Assembly: GCA_035222895.1 (NCBI GenBank)
Contig: JAVYIG010000703.1
Span: 372,001-436,000 of the forward strand
DNA from: Strongylocentrotus droebachiensis
Lineage: Eukaryota > Echinodermata > Echinoidea > Camarodonta > Strongylocentrotidae
Reading direction: 5' to 3'
Length of the DNA stretch: 64,000 bases
In this document: positions 1 through 10,158 of the stretch, piece after piece
Numbering within the stretch: position 1 is the stretch's first letter
Layout: every line of letters starts with the position of its first letter
Position numbers and translations under genes: made by a program
Notes under the pieces: model-generated
Told to the model about the DNA's origin: nothing
What the model saw: only the letters and a program-made list of their open reading frames with translations
The model's database searches: none

Positions 1-289
1 TAAAGGCCTCATGTCAAAAACTTCATAATTTGCGTGTTATGCCTATAGAAGGTGAATTTAGTTCACGTTATGAATCTACATGATATTGTCTTTTAAGAAT
101 TTGTAAGCAGTATGTCGCTTATTTTTGCTCTATTTTGTCTCAAATGTTAGTTGACCAGCCCACCTATACTTGTACCAAACAAGTATTATATGTCTAGTTT
201 ATTTTTCTTATTTTGAACCACTTTTTTGTTAACAAGATAACTTTGAAATGGTTCAACCAAATATTTTAAAATTTGGCACACATATGTAT

Positions 290-1120
290 AGGCATATGGA
301 AAAAACAAGGTAAGGTTTTCAACCTTGACCTTGACTGATGACGTCATCTAGGCGCCATTTTGTGAAATTTTCTGAAAATCAACTCATGATCATATCTTCA
401 TAACCAAAAGGTATTTCTTATTCATATTTATCATCATCAAGGTCAATATCAGTCCGGTCAATTTCATGTCCAAAAACACGCGCGTGCGCGTACGGCCGCG
501 CGTCAGTGCGCGCGCAAAATGTTTAAATGCTCAAAATCGTCTCAAATTTATTTCGCATACGTTTCAGGTCATTTTAAGCATTTTATAAAAAATCGCGCGT
601 ACGAGCATGCGCGTGCGTTTTCGCGCGTAACACCATTACAAAACATAGAATCGCCATTTTTTTTCTTTCATGATATTTCTCATATTTTTTCAAGGAATTT
701 GATACCATGTTTATCTCTTTATGACCATTATTAACAAGATGAGCGTAAATTCAAGATAAATGTCAGTGCGCGCGAGCTCTTGTAATACATAGCATATATG
801 GGCAAAAACATGCCTATACAAAATCCGTTATAGCTCTTTGGAATGCACCGGGATCCTCAATTTTTTTTCATATTTAGATAGAGTATGAGTTGGAAATATG
901 ATTCCATGTCTCATTCGGCCATTAAGTGTATCGTGACATCATCACAATGGCCTTGGAACTCAAAATACGAATTTGCATATTATGACGTCAGCATATTTAT
1001 GGAAAATTGATTGTATCTCTGTAAATATTGATCAATTTTCTTCAAAATTTCGATATGTTGTAGCTAAGACAATTCTCTACTAGCTTTATAATAACCATTT
1101 TTCATTTTGATGACGTCATC
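290..1120. promoter_or_regulatory. Regulatory-like motif set of one monomer (representative)
   Basis: Within one monomer the palindromic CRE core TGACGTCA occurs near 339, 983 and 1111, two of them inside GATGACGTCATC. CCTTGACCTTGA near 320 contains the TCAAGGTCA nuclear-receptor half-site on the minus strand. GGCGCCATTTTG near 350 resembles a YY1/E2F-type site. An alternating CG/CA-rich tract lies near 478-515 and another near 594-628. These are repeated across the array with local decay (for example TGACCTCA or TGAAGTCA). Binding and activity are not shown by the sequence. Confidence 0.35.
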
Positions 1121-1301
1121 ATAGTGAAAATCTCAATTAAAGGCCTCATGTCAAAAGGCCTTCATAATTTGCCTGATCCCTATAGAAGGTGAATTACATT
1201 CACGTCATGAATCTACATGATATTGTTTTTTAAGAATTTGTAAGCAGTATGTCGCTTATTTTCCTCTATTTTGTCTCAAATTTTAATTGACCAGCCCACC
1301 T

Positions 1302-1322
1302 ATACTTGTTCCAAACAAGTAT
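1302..1322. repeat. Monomer-terminal palindrome (example)
   Basis: ATACTTGTT-CCA-AACAAGTAT, a perfect 9-bp-arm hairpin with a 3-nt loop, closes nearly every monomer just before TATGTCTAGTT and an ATTT-rich spacer. The same palindrome follows each landmark in the array. The insertion at 4787-10158 falls in its first ATA. Such a short 3' hairpin next to a microsatellite resembles the ends of Helitron-like non-autonomous elements; that link is inference. Confidence 0.75.
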
Positions 1323-1345
1323 TATATGTCTAGTTATTATTTATC

Positions 1346-1374
1346 AGGTGGGCTGTATCTAATACAGACCACCT
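1346..1374. repeat. Inverted AGGTGGGCTGTAT hairpin module (example of nine)
   Basis: AGGTGGGCTGTAT-CTA-ATACAGACCACCT forms a 13-bp-arm hairpin with one mismatch. It sits in the spacer between monomers and is followed by TTATATTTTTGTTAAAAT and GCCTTTAT. Copies begin at 1346, 13644, 13700, 14923, 14989, 17355, 17411, 18634 and 18700. Pairs occur in tandem, 56 or 66 bp apart. Its first bases are the reverse complement of the AGCCCACCT at monomer ends, so the spacer partly mirrors the monomer terminus. Confidence 0.8.
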
Positions 1375-4300
1375 TATATTTTTGTTAAAATCGCCTTTAT
1401 TTATTTATTTATTTATTTATTTTTCTTAATTCTACCCACTTTTTTGTTAACAAGATATCTTGAAAATGGTTCAATCAAATGCCTTGAAATTTGGCACACA
1501 TATGTATAGGCATATGGAAAAAACACGGTAAGGTTTTAAACCTTGACCTTGACTGATGACGTCATCTAGGCGCCATTTTGTGAAATTTTCTGAAAATCAA
1601 CTCATGATCATATCTTCATAACCAAACGGTATTTCTCATTCATATTTATTATGATCAAGGTCAATATCAGTCCGGTCAATTTCATGTCAAAAAACGCGCG
1701 CGTGCGCGTACGTCCGCGCATCATTGCGCGCGCAAAATTTGTAAATGCTCAAAATCGTCTCAAATTTATTTTGCATACGTTCTATGTCATTTTAAGCATT
1801 TTATAAAAAATCGCACAAACGCACATGCGCGCGCGTTTTCGCGCGTAACACCATAACAAAACATATAATCGCCATTTTTTTTCTTTCATGATATTTCTCA
1901 TATTTCTTCGAGGAATTTGATACCATGTTTATCTCTTTATGACCATTAATAACAAGATGAGCGTCAATTCAAGATAAATGTCCGTGCGCGCGAGCTCTTT
2001 TAATACATAGCATATATGGGCAAAAACATGCCTATACAAAATCCATTATAGCTCTTTGAAATGAACCGTGATCTTCATTTTTTTCTCATATTTAGATAAA
2101 GTATGAGTCGATAATATGATTCCATGTCTCATTTTGCTATTAAGTGTATCGTAACATCATCATAATGACCTTGGAACTCAAAATACGATTTTGCATATTA
2201 TGAAGTCAATATATTTATGTAAAATTGATTGTATCTCTGTATATATTGATCGATTTTCTTCAAAATTTCGATATGTTGTAGCTAAGATAATTTTCTACAA
2301 GTTCAATAATAACTATTTTTCATTTTGATGACGTCATCAGAGTAAAAATTTCGATTAAAGGCCTCATGTCAGAAATTTCACAATTTGCGTGTTATGACTA
2401 TAGAAGGTGAATTTCGTTCACGTAATGAATCTACATGATATTGTTATTAAGAATTTTTAAGCAGTTTCTCGCTTTTTTTGCTCTATTTTGTTTTCAAATT
2501 TTAGTTGACCAGCCCACCTATACTTGTTCCAAACAAGTATTATATGTCTAGTTTATTTATTTATTTTTTTTATTTTGAACCACTTTTTTGTTAGCAAGAT
2601 AACTTGACAATGGCTCAATCAAATAACTTGAAATTTGGCACACATATGTATAGGCATATAGAGAAAACACAGTAAGGTTTTCAACCTTGACCTTGACTGA
2701 TGACGTCATCTAGGCGCCATTTTGTGAAATTTTCTGAAAATAAACTCATGATCATATCTTCATAACCAAAAGGTATTTCTCATTCATATTAATTATGATC
2801 AAGGTCAATATCAGTCCAGTCAATTTCAGGTCAAAAAACGCGCGCGTCAATGCGCGCGCAAAATTTTTAAATGCTCAAAATCGTCTCAAATTTATTTTGC
2901 ATACGTTTCAGGTCATTTTAAGCATTTTATAAAAAATCGCGCGTACGAGCATGCGCGCGCGTTTTCGCGCGTAACACCATTAAAAAACATAGAATCGCCA
3001 TTTTTTTTTCTTCATGATATTTCTCATATTTTTTCAAGGAATTTGATTCCATGTTTATCTCTTTATGACCATTATTAACAAGATGAGCGTAAATTCAAGA
3101 TAAATGTCAGTGCGCGCAAGGTCTTTTAATACATAGCATATATGGGCAAAAACATGCCTATACAAAATCCGTTATAGCTCTTTGGAATGCACCGGGATCC
3201 TCAATTTTTTTTCATATTAAGATAGAGTATGAGTCGGAAATATGATTCCATGTCTCATTTGGCCATTAAGTGTATCGTGACATCATCACAATGGCCTTGG
3301 AACTCAAAATACGAATTTGCATATTATGACGTCAGCATATTTATGTAAAATTGATTTTATCTCTGTAAATATTGATCAATTTTCTTCAAAATGTCGATAT
3401 GTTGTAGCTAAGACAATTCTCTACAAGCGCAGTAATAACCATTTTTCATTTTGATGACGTCATCATAGTGAAAATTTTGATTAAAGGCCTCATGTCAAAA
3501 ACTTCATAATTTGCGTGTTATGCCTATAGAAGGTGAATTTAGTTCACGTTATGAATCTACATGATATTGTCTTTTAAGAATTTGTAAGCAGTATGTCGCT
3601 TATTTTTGCTCTATTTTGTCTCAAATGTTAGTTGACCAGCCCACCTATACTTGTTCCAAACAAGTATTATATGTCTAGTTTATTTTTCTTATTTTGAACC
3701 ACTTTTTTGTTAACAAGATAACTTTGAAATGGTTCAACCAAATATTTTAAAATTTGGCACACATATGTATAGGCATATGGAAAAAAACAAGGTAAGGTTT
3801 TCAACCTTGACCTTGACTGATGACGTCATCTAGGCGCCATTTTGTGAAATTTTCTGAAAATCAACTCATGATCATATCTTCATAACCAAAAGGTATTTCT
3901 CATTCATATTTATCATCATCAAGGTCAATATCAGTCCGGTCAATTTCATGTCCAAAAACACGCGCGTGCGCGTACGTCCGCGCGTCAGTGCGCGCGCAAA
4001 ATGTTTAAATGCTCAAAATCGTCTCAAATTTATTTCGCATACGTTTCAGGTCATTTTAAGCATTTTATAAAAAATCGCGCGTACGAGCATGCGCGTGCGT
4101 TTTCGCGCGTAACACCATTACAAAACATAGAATCGCCATTTTTTTTCTTTCATGATATTTCTCATATTTTTTCAAGGAATTTGATACCATGTTTATCTCT
4201 TTATGACCATTATTAACAAGATGAGCGTAAATTCAAGATAAATGTCAGTGCGCGCGAGCTCTTGTAATACATAGCATATATGGGCAAAAACATGCCTATA

Positions 4301-4786
4301 CAAAATCCGTTATAGCTCTTTGGAATGCACCGGGATCCTCAATTTGTTTTCATATTTAGATAGAGTATGAGTTGGAAATATGATTCCATGTCTCATCCGG
4401 CCATTAAGTGTATCGTGACATCATCACAATGGCCTTGGAACTCAAAATACGAATTTGCATATTATGACGTCAGCATATTTATGGAAAATTGATTGTATCT
4501 CTGTAAATATTGATCAATTTTCTTCAAAATTTCGATATGTTGTAGCTAAGACAATTCTCTACTAGCTTTATAATAACCATTTTTCATTTTGATGACGTCA
4601 TCATAGTGAAAATCTCAATTAAAGGCCTCATGTCAAAAGGCCTTCATAATTTGCCTGATCCCTATAGAAGGTGAATTACGTTCACGTCATGAATCTACAT
4701 GATATTGTTTTTTAAGAATTTGTAAGTAGTATGTCGCTTATTTTCCTCTATTGTGTCTCAAATTTTAATTGACCAGCCCACCTATA

Positions 4787-5980
4787 TAGTACAGCGGATT
4801 AGCTCCCCATATAACGAGAATTGTGCACTTTTTGATAAAAGCATGAAACTTCTAGCATAGTTAGTTTAGACCATAAGATTTATTTTCAGATGTGGAGGGA
4901 AGTCAGATTTGACCTCTGATGACCCTGAGAGGTCAAATTCAAAATGGCCGCCAGTCGGCATGGTCTAATGTACAAACACGCTTAACTTTTGAACCAAATA
5001 GTCCAGAAAAACGTTTAAGGTGTCATTTCCAACTAACTTGGGGATGCCAATTCATTTGGTAATACTTTTGAGATCGCCTGAACTCAGGGTTTTGCATTAA
5101 GGTCAAGGTCAAGGTCAAAATTGACTTAAAATAGCAAGTTTTGAATGGTTACAAATGAGATTTGTCATTTGTTCTCAAATTTCTTTAGAAATGGTTCCCC
5201 TGCATAGTCCTCCACCTTAATCCTTTTCAGGTAGTTTATTTCACATTTTGTTTTGACCTCTGATGACCCTGAAAGGTCAAATCCAAAATGGCCGCCAGTT
5301 CGCATGGTCTAATGTACAAACGCGGTAACTTTTGAACCAAATAGTCCAGAAAAACGTTTAAGGTGTCATTTCCAACTAAATTGGGGATGCCAATTAATTT
5401 GGTAATACTTTTGAGATCGCCAGAAATCAGGGTGTTGCATTGAGGTCAAGGTCAAGGTCGAAATTGACTAAAAAATAGCAAGTTTTGAACGGTTACAAAA
5501 AGTTTTCCCATTTATTTGTCATTTTTTCTCCCCTGTGTTCTCAAATTTCTTTAGAAATGGTCCCCCTTCATATTCCCCCACCTTAATCCCTTTCAGTTAG
5601 TTTATTTAACATTTTGATTTGACCTCTGATGACCCTGAGAGGTCAAATAAAATATGGCCGCCAGTCCGCATGGTCTAATAATAATTATTGTACAAACACG
5701 CATAACTCTTGAACCAAATAGTCCAGAAAAACGTTTTAGGTGTCATTTCAAACTAACTTGGGGATGCCAATTCATTTGGGAATACTTTTGAGTACGCCAG
5801 AACTTAGGGCTTTGCATTAAGTCAAGGTCAAGGTCAAAATTGACAAAAAATAGCAAGTTTTGAATGGTTACATACAGTTTTTCCATTTATTTGTCCCCCT
5901 ATATAATGTTCTCAAATTTCTGTAGGAGTGGTTCCCCTGCATAGTCTCCATCGTAATCCCTATCAGTTAGTTTATTTCAC
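4787..5980 (+). repeat. Left inverted arm with three 350-bp subrepeats
   Basis: After a unique terminal stretch of about 120 bp come subrepeats starting with GACCTCTGATGACCCTG at 4911, 5255 and 5621. Each contains AGAGGTCAA forming a 9-bp-arm hairpin with TTGACCTCT, then AAAATGGCCGCCAGT, a GTCCAGAAAAACGTTT segment, GGGGATGCCAATT, and AAGGTCAAGGTCAAGGTCAA followed by AAATTGAC. The arm pairs with 8776-10158. Confidence 0.9.
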
Positions 5981-6229
5981 TAATTATAGCACCAAACCAT
6001 TTGTCTTGTAACTGACCATATGCATAGCATGGTCAGTGGGCAGCTAGGCAGTATACGGCAAAAAGCTCAATTCAAGTCAGGGAAACTGTTCCTTTTCATT
6101 ACTGCTCAATAATACTGGTAAGATGTTTTTTAAGTTACTTTGTGTTTTATTTGGTGCTAAGTAATTTAAAGGATCACTACAGAGTTTGAGGAACAGGCCC
6201 ATAAAGCAAAATAACGGTTCTGCTAACAC

Positions 6230-7767
6230 TAGACAAAATCACCATGACCAGCAACCTGGAGTGCAGGCAGCATTCTTGAGGGATGGGAACTTCTGACAGT
6301 ACTGAAAGAGATGGGGAATCCATTTCTAGAACAAAGTCAAGACCTACTAGTCATTGGCAATGTACGACACCTGTCACACAAACACTTCATACGAACAAGT
6401 TGCCATTTTTCAGTCGGCAGCCGGCGAAGGTTATGTTAAAACAGTAGGCACAGCTTGCAGCACTTAAGAGGGACTGTGGTCTCTTTTTGAGGATGTACAT
6501 CTCGTGTCAGACAAGGGATGGAGATATGGACAATTTCTTCTCTCATGAAAACCAGGCAGCCCCGCCAGCTTTGTTAACTGGAGGAAAATGCGGTTTGGAG
6601 TTAATGCAGATCTACTTCGCTGCCTGGAATCAAATCTGCTCGAAAACAATAGTGCACCTGTGGCCCAAGCAATAATTATTGATGGTGAAGCTGCGGTTCA
6701 AATGCTCAATCCTGGAACATCAAGAACATTTTCAAGAGTATGGAGAAAGAGTGTTTGCCCCATACATCTTTGCTCAACTCGAGAAAATTAAGCATCCGCA
6801 TCGACCTTGGCTAGGGTGTATACTTACCTGCTAGCCTGAAAGCCTCAATAAGGCAGGAAAGGGCACCAGGAAAAGGGTGGCTCTTTCTACTGTGCTGCCA
6901 GAAAGCTGGAAGGACTTCTTTCGAGTCAATGAGAACAAACCCGAATTGTTGGATTTCATGTCATGTCGTTCATCTTCCTCTACCACAGGGCAAGGAACTG
7001 TATAATATGCAACAGATGGAAGTGGAGTACTCTGCTCTCCTGCTGAGTCACACTTGGCAGGCCTTGCCCCATGGGTGTAAAAGGGTAACCATACGTACTG
7101 GTGGTATTGATGCGGTTGAACTGGCTGTGGCTTCATTCAGCAAGACAGCTCCTGATGCTGTGGATCGCTTTTGGTGTCAGATCAAGCTTTCGGTACATAG
7201 CTTTTCACAAAATCATGATGGTTGCCACCATGAGTCCGACACAATGTATGACTCTCCCAATCTTTCATGCGTTCACCGGGTGTCAGACTGTTTCTGCATC
7301 CAGAGGAAAAACTTAGAAGTCTTTCCCAGAAGTGAATGATTCCTTCAGTGAACTCCTGTGCATGCTTAGGGAGGTCAGTGAAGGATCAATGTTACTGCCA
7401 GAGCGATTTGTGGTGCTGATACGACTGAACCAGTGAGAGCATGGTAGTGAATGATGCCAGGAAACAGCTCTTCATACAGAAGTCTAGAAACCTGGAGAAC
7501 TTTCCTCCAACCCAAACAGCACTCAAGCAGCACATCAAGCGCACTTGCTACCAGGCCAATTGTTGGAACCAGATATTGGCCAAGAATCTAGAGATGCCAG
7601 AGCCATCTGACTTGGGCTGGACAAACGAAACAACTGGGTGGCAGCCTCTTTGGATCACTCTCCCGGAAGCATCAAAATTGTGCCATGAATAATCCACTGT
7701 CGCTGCAAGAAAGGATGCACTGAACTGTGCTCTTGTTCTGGAGACTGTTAGATTTTGATCGTTACCA
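6230..7767 (+). pseudogene. Decayed gene of a repetitive HAF[ST]GC-motif protein family, copy 1
   Basis: Successive fragments in different frames align, from memory, with a multi-copy metazoan protein family often found in transposon-like settings. GNPFLEQSQDLLV lies near 6315. The block at 6588-6720 includes AQAIIIDGEAAVQMLNPGTS. The 6929-7339 frame gives SCHVVHLPLPQGKELYN, then KRVTIRTGGIDAVELAVASF. FHAFTGCQT lies near 7266-7295, followed by 7441-7692 (NDARKQLF...CYQANCWNQ). The end, in a shifted frame near 7690-7750, is a cysteine-rich tail CRCKKGCTELCSCSGDC resembling a CXC domain. At least five frame changes or stops make it non-functional. Family role is unknown to me; a PIN/XPG-like nuclease relation is only a suspicion. 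Confidence 0.7.
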
Positions 7768-7856
7768 TTAGGATAATTCATAAGTTGTGGATAGTGCTAA
7801 ATTCATGGAGTAATGAACAGGTTTTAGTTCGTATTTGGAATAGCTTTTTTGGTCTT

Positions 7857-8120
7857 CTGGGCCCAATTTCTTAAAGCTGCTTACCGGTAATCAAATTTTC
7901 GTGCTATAACTGTAGCAGACAAATTTGGTTAGCAAGAAAACAAGGCGTCCACCTTGTGCGTTCACAATGGATTTGCATTGTTACAAAATTAATTTTCGTC
8001 CAGTAAGCAGCGTAAGGTTAATGCATTTTCGTTTGCTTACGGTTAGCAGTACTATGAAGTAGAAACTCATACGTAAGCACAAAACCAGTCGATAAGCAGC
8101 TCTATAAAATATTGCCCTGG
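7857..8120. mobile_element. MITE with AGCTGCTTA-type inverted ends
   Basis: Left end CTGGGCCCAATTTCTTAAAG and then CTGCTTA matches the reverse complement of the right end (CCAGGGCAATATTTTATAGA, then GCTGCTTA). The interior has AT-rich sequence and more GCTTACG-type motifs in both orientations. There is no coding potential. I could not define a target duplication. It is nested in the core of the larger element. Confidence 0.65.
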
Positions 8121-8176
8121 ATAGTCAAAGTGGTGGTACACGGGTCTTTTAATTTTTTCTTTTAAATAATGACCCC

Positions 8177-8715
8177 TTAAAGGTACTATGTCCCATTTGC
8201 AGGCCAAAAAAATGAAAAAGTTAATTCCAACTGCATTTGAAAGATAATACTAATTTAGAACTTCCCTAAAAAAGTTGGGGCTTGATAATGTCTTCAAGTG
8301 GGAAAATAACGACTATTAGTTGTCAAATCGACTGTAGGGCTATAGAGCCCAAAAGTAATAGTCTTGATTTTCAGACAATTGTACCGAATGGTCATACGTT
8401 TTATGCTGCGCAAAGATTCAATCAGTTTAATCTTGGCCATCACAAGAAGTGGGTTGTTGATGTAGACAAATGCTCATGTACCCTTTACAACTCTTTTCAT
8501 GTATGTTATTACCAAAGAAGAAAAAAAGCCAGTCAGACACTCAATAGTGTCTGACAGTGAAGTCTAGCAAGTAAACGGGTTTCCTTGCATAATTTGAATA
8601 TGAGGACACTGCTAACGTTTAAATTTCACAGATAGGATATACATGACATATTCATAATTCCTGCAAAGTTCTACAGCATTTGAGGTTGGCTGCAAAAGGG
8701 ACATAGTACCTTTAA
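8177..8715. mobile_element. TTAA-target MITE
   Basis: Inverted ends AGGTACTATGTCCC (from 8181) and GGGACATAGTACCT (to 8711) are perfect over 14 bp. They are flanked on both sides by TTAA (8177-8180, 8712-8715). TTAA duplication with short inverted ends is typical of piggyBac and Kolobok derivatives. The interior, including the ORF at 8282-8554, is not recognisable as transposase, so this is a non-autonomous copy. Confidence 0.85.
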
Positions 8716-8775
8716 GTGTCAAACTAGAGGCAAAGTTTATTTTAAAAAAGAAAACATCACTTTTGTTGGCCTAAT

Positions 8776-10158
8776 ATGATCTTGAACTTGACCTTATTGC
8801 AAATCCCTGAGTTCTGGCGATCTCAAAGTATTGCGTAATGAATAGGCATCCCCAAGTTAGTTGGAAATGACACCTTAAACGCTTTTCTAGACTGTTTGGT
8901 TCAAAAGTTACCACGTTTGTACATTGGCCATGCGGACTGGCGGCCATTTTGGATTTGACCTCTCATGGTCATCGGAGGTCACATCAAACTGTGAAATAAA
9001 ATAACTGAAAAGGGTTAAGGTGGAGGACTCTGCAGGGGAACCATTCCTTAATAAATTTGAGAACATAGGGGAGAACAAAATGGGGATTTAACCTTCAGTA
9101 ACCATTCAAAACTTGCTATATTTGGTCAATTTTGACCTTGACCTTGACCTTGACCTAAATGCAACACCCTGAGTTCTGGCTATCTCAAAAGTATTACCAA
9201 ATGAATTGGCATCCCCAATTTAGTTGGAAATGACACCTCAAACGTTTTTCTGGACTATTTGGTTCAAAAGTTACCGCGTTTGTACATTAGACCATGCGGA
9301 CTGGCGGCCATTTTGGATTTGACCTTTCAGGGTCATCAGAGGTCAAAACAAAATTTGAAATAAACTACCTGAAAAGGATTAAGGTGGAGGACTATGCAGG
9401 GGAACCATTCCTAAAGAAATTTGAGAACAAATGACAAATCTCATTTGTAATTACCATTCAAAATTTGCTATTTTAAGTCAATTTTGACCTTGACCTTGAC
9501 CTACATGCAAAACCCTGAGTTCAGGCGATCTCAAAAGTATTACCAAATGAATTGGCATCCCCAAGTTAGTTGGAAATGACACCTTAAACGTTTTTCTGGA
9601 CTATTTGGCTCAAAAGTTAAGCGTGTTTGTACATTAGACCATACGGATCGACTGGCGGCCATTTTGGATTTGACCTCTCAGGGTCATCAGAGGTCAAATC
9701 TGACTTCCCTCCACATCTGAAAATGAATCTAATGGTCTGCAGGGGAACCACTCTTAAACAAAATTGAGATCATAGGGGTAAACAAATGACAAATAAATGG
9801 GATTTTGTTGTTGTTGTAAACATTCAAAACTCAATTTTGACCTTGACCTTGACCTTAATGCAAAACCCTGAATTCTGGCGATCTCAAAAGTATTACTAAA
9901 TGAATTGGCATCCCCGATTTAGTTGGAAATGACACCTTGAATGTGTTTCTGGACTATATGGTTAAAAAACTAAGCGTGTTTGTACATTAGACCATGCGGA
10001 CTGGCGGCCATTTTGATTTTGACCTCTCAGGGTCATCAGAGGTCAAATCTCATTTCCCTCCACATCTGAAAATAAATCTTATGGTGAAAGCTAACTATGC
10101 TAGAAGTTTCATGCTTTTATCAAAAAGTGCACAATTTTCTTGCTAAGCCGCTGCACTA
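8776..10158 (-). repeat. Right inverted arm with about four 350-bp subrepeats
   Basis: Reverse-complement copies of the left-arm subrepeat, with hairpin cores near 8975, 9340, 9690 and 10035. The outer 160 bp (about 10000-10158) match the left terminus closely, including AGCATGAAACTTCTAGC read on the minus strand. The arm has one subrepeat more than the left arm, so subrepeat number changes independently on the two sides. Confidence 0.9.

Larger units (their letters stand above)
1..4786. repeat. Satellite array, left block (about 1.13-1.22 kb monomers)
   Basis: Tandem copies of one long monomer. The landmark TTGACCAGCCCACCTATA recurs at 151, 1287, 2505, 3632 and 4769, giving spacings of 1136, 1218, 1127 and 1137 bp. 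Position 1 is inside a monomer, so the array continues to the left. Each copy carries, in order, a TTGTTAACAAGAT-like segment, CCTTGACCTTGACTGATGAC, GGCGCCATTTTG, a CG-rich alternating tract, a second half with two more TGACGTCA-type sites, and the terminal palindrome. The short ORFs inside (for example 519-734 and 4001-4216) are copies of repeat sequence and not genes. Block and monomer identity are seen directly; no function is known. Confidence 0.95.
1..4786. repeat. Higher-order repeat, period about 3.48 kb
   Basis: Three consecutive monomers form a unit: the segment from position 1 to about 1300 recurs from about 3482 to 4780. The offset is about 3481-3482 bp. The match is nearly perfect, and the chance ORF at 519-734 recurs with identical translation at 4001-4216. 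Neighbouring monomers differ far more from each other. This indicates a recent duplication of a three-monomer block, by unequal exchange or assembly duplication. Confidence 0.85.
4787..10158. mobile_element. 5.4-kb long-inverted-repeat transposon inserted in the satellite
   Basis: The element starts TAGTACAGCGG and ends CCGCTGCACTA, imperfect inverted ends. It is flanked by ATA on both sides (4784-4786 and 10159-10161), which rebuilds the uninterrupted array sequence CCTATACTTGTTCC when removed. The ends extend into arms of 1.2 and 1.4 kb made of roughly 350-bp subrepeats. The core (5981-8775) holds a decayed coding region plus two smaller nested MITEs. The 3-bp target duplication is compatible with several DNA-transposon superfamilies. 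Neither the termini nor the core gene lets me assign one. Confidence 0.85.

Noticed and set aside
519..4216. Identical 71-codon ORFs at 519-734 and 4001-4216, and identical 90-codon ORFs at 14857-15129 and 18568-18840
   Set aside because: They are copies made by block duplication of the satellite, have no homology I recognise, and are disrupted in the other monomers.
4787..10158. Assignment of the 5.4-kb element to CACTA/EnSpm because it ends CACTA
   Set aside because: CACTA elements begin with CACTA and end with TAGTG; here the order is reversed, and no matching transposase is visible.
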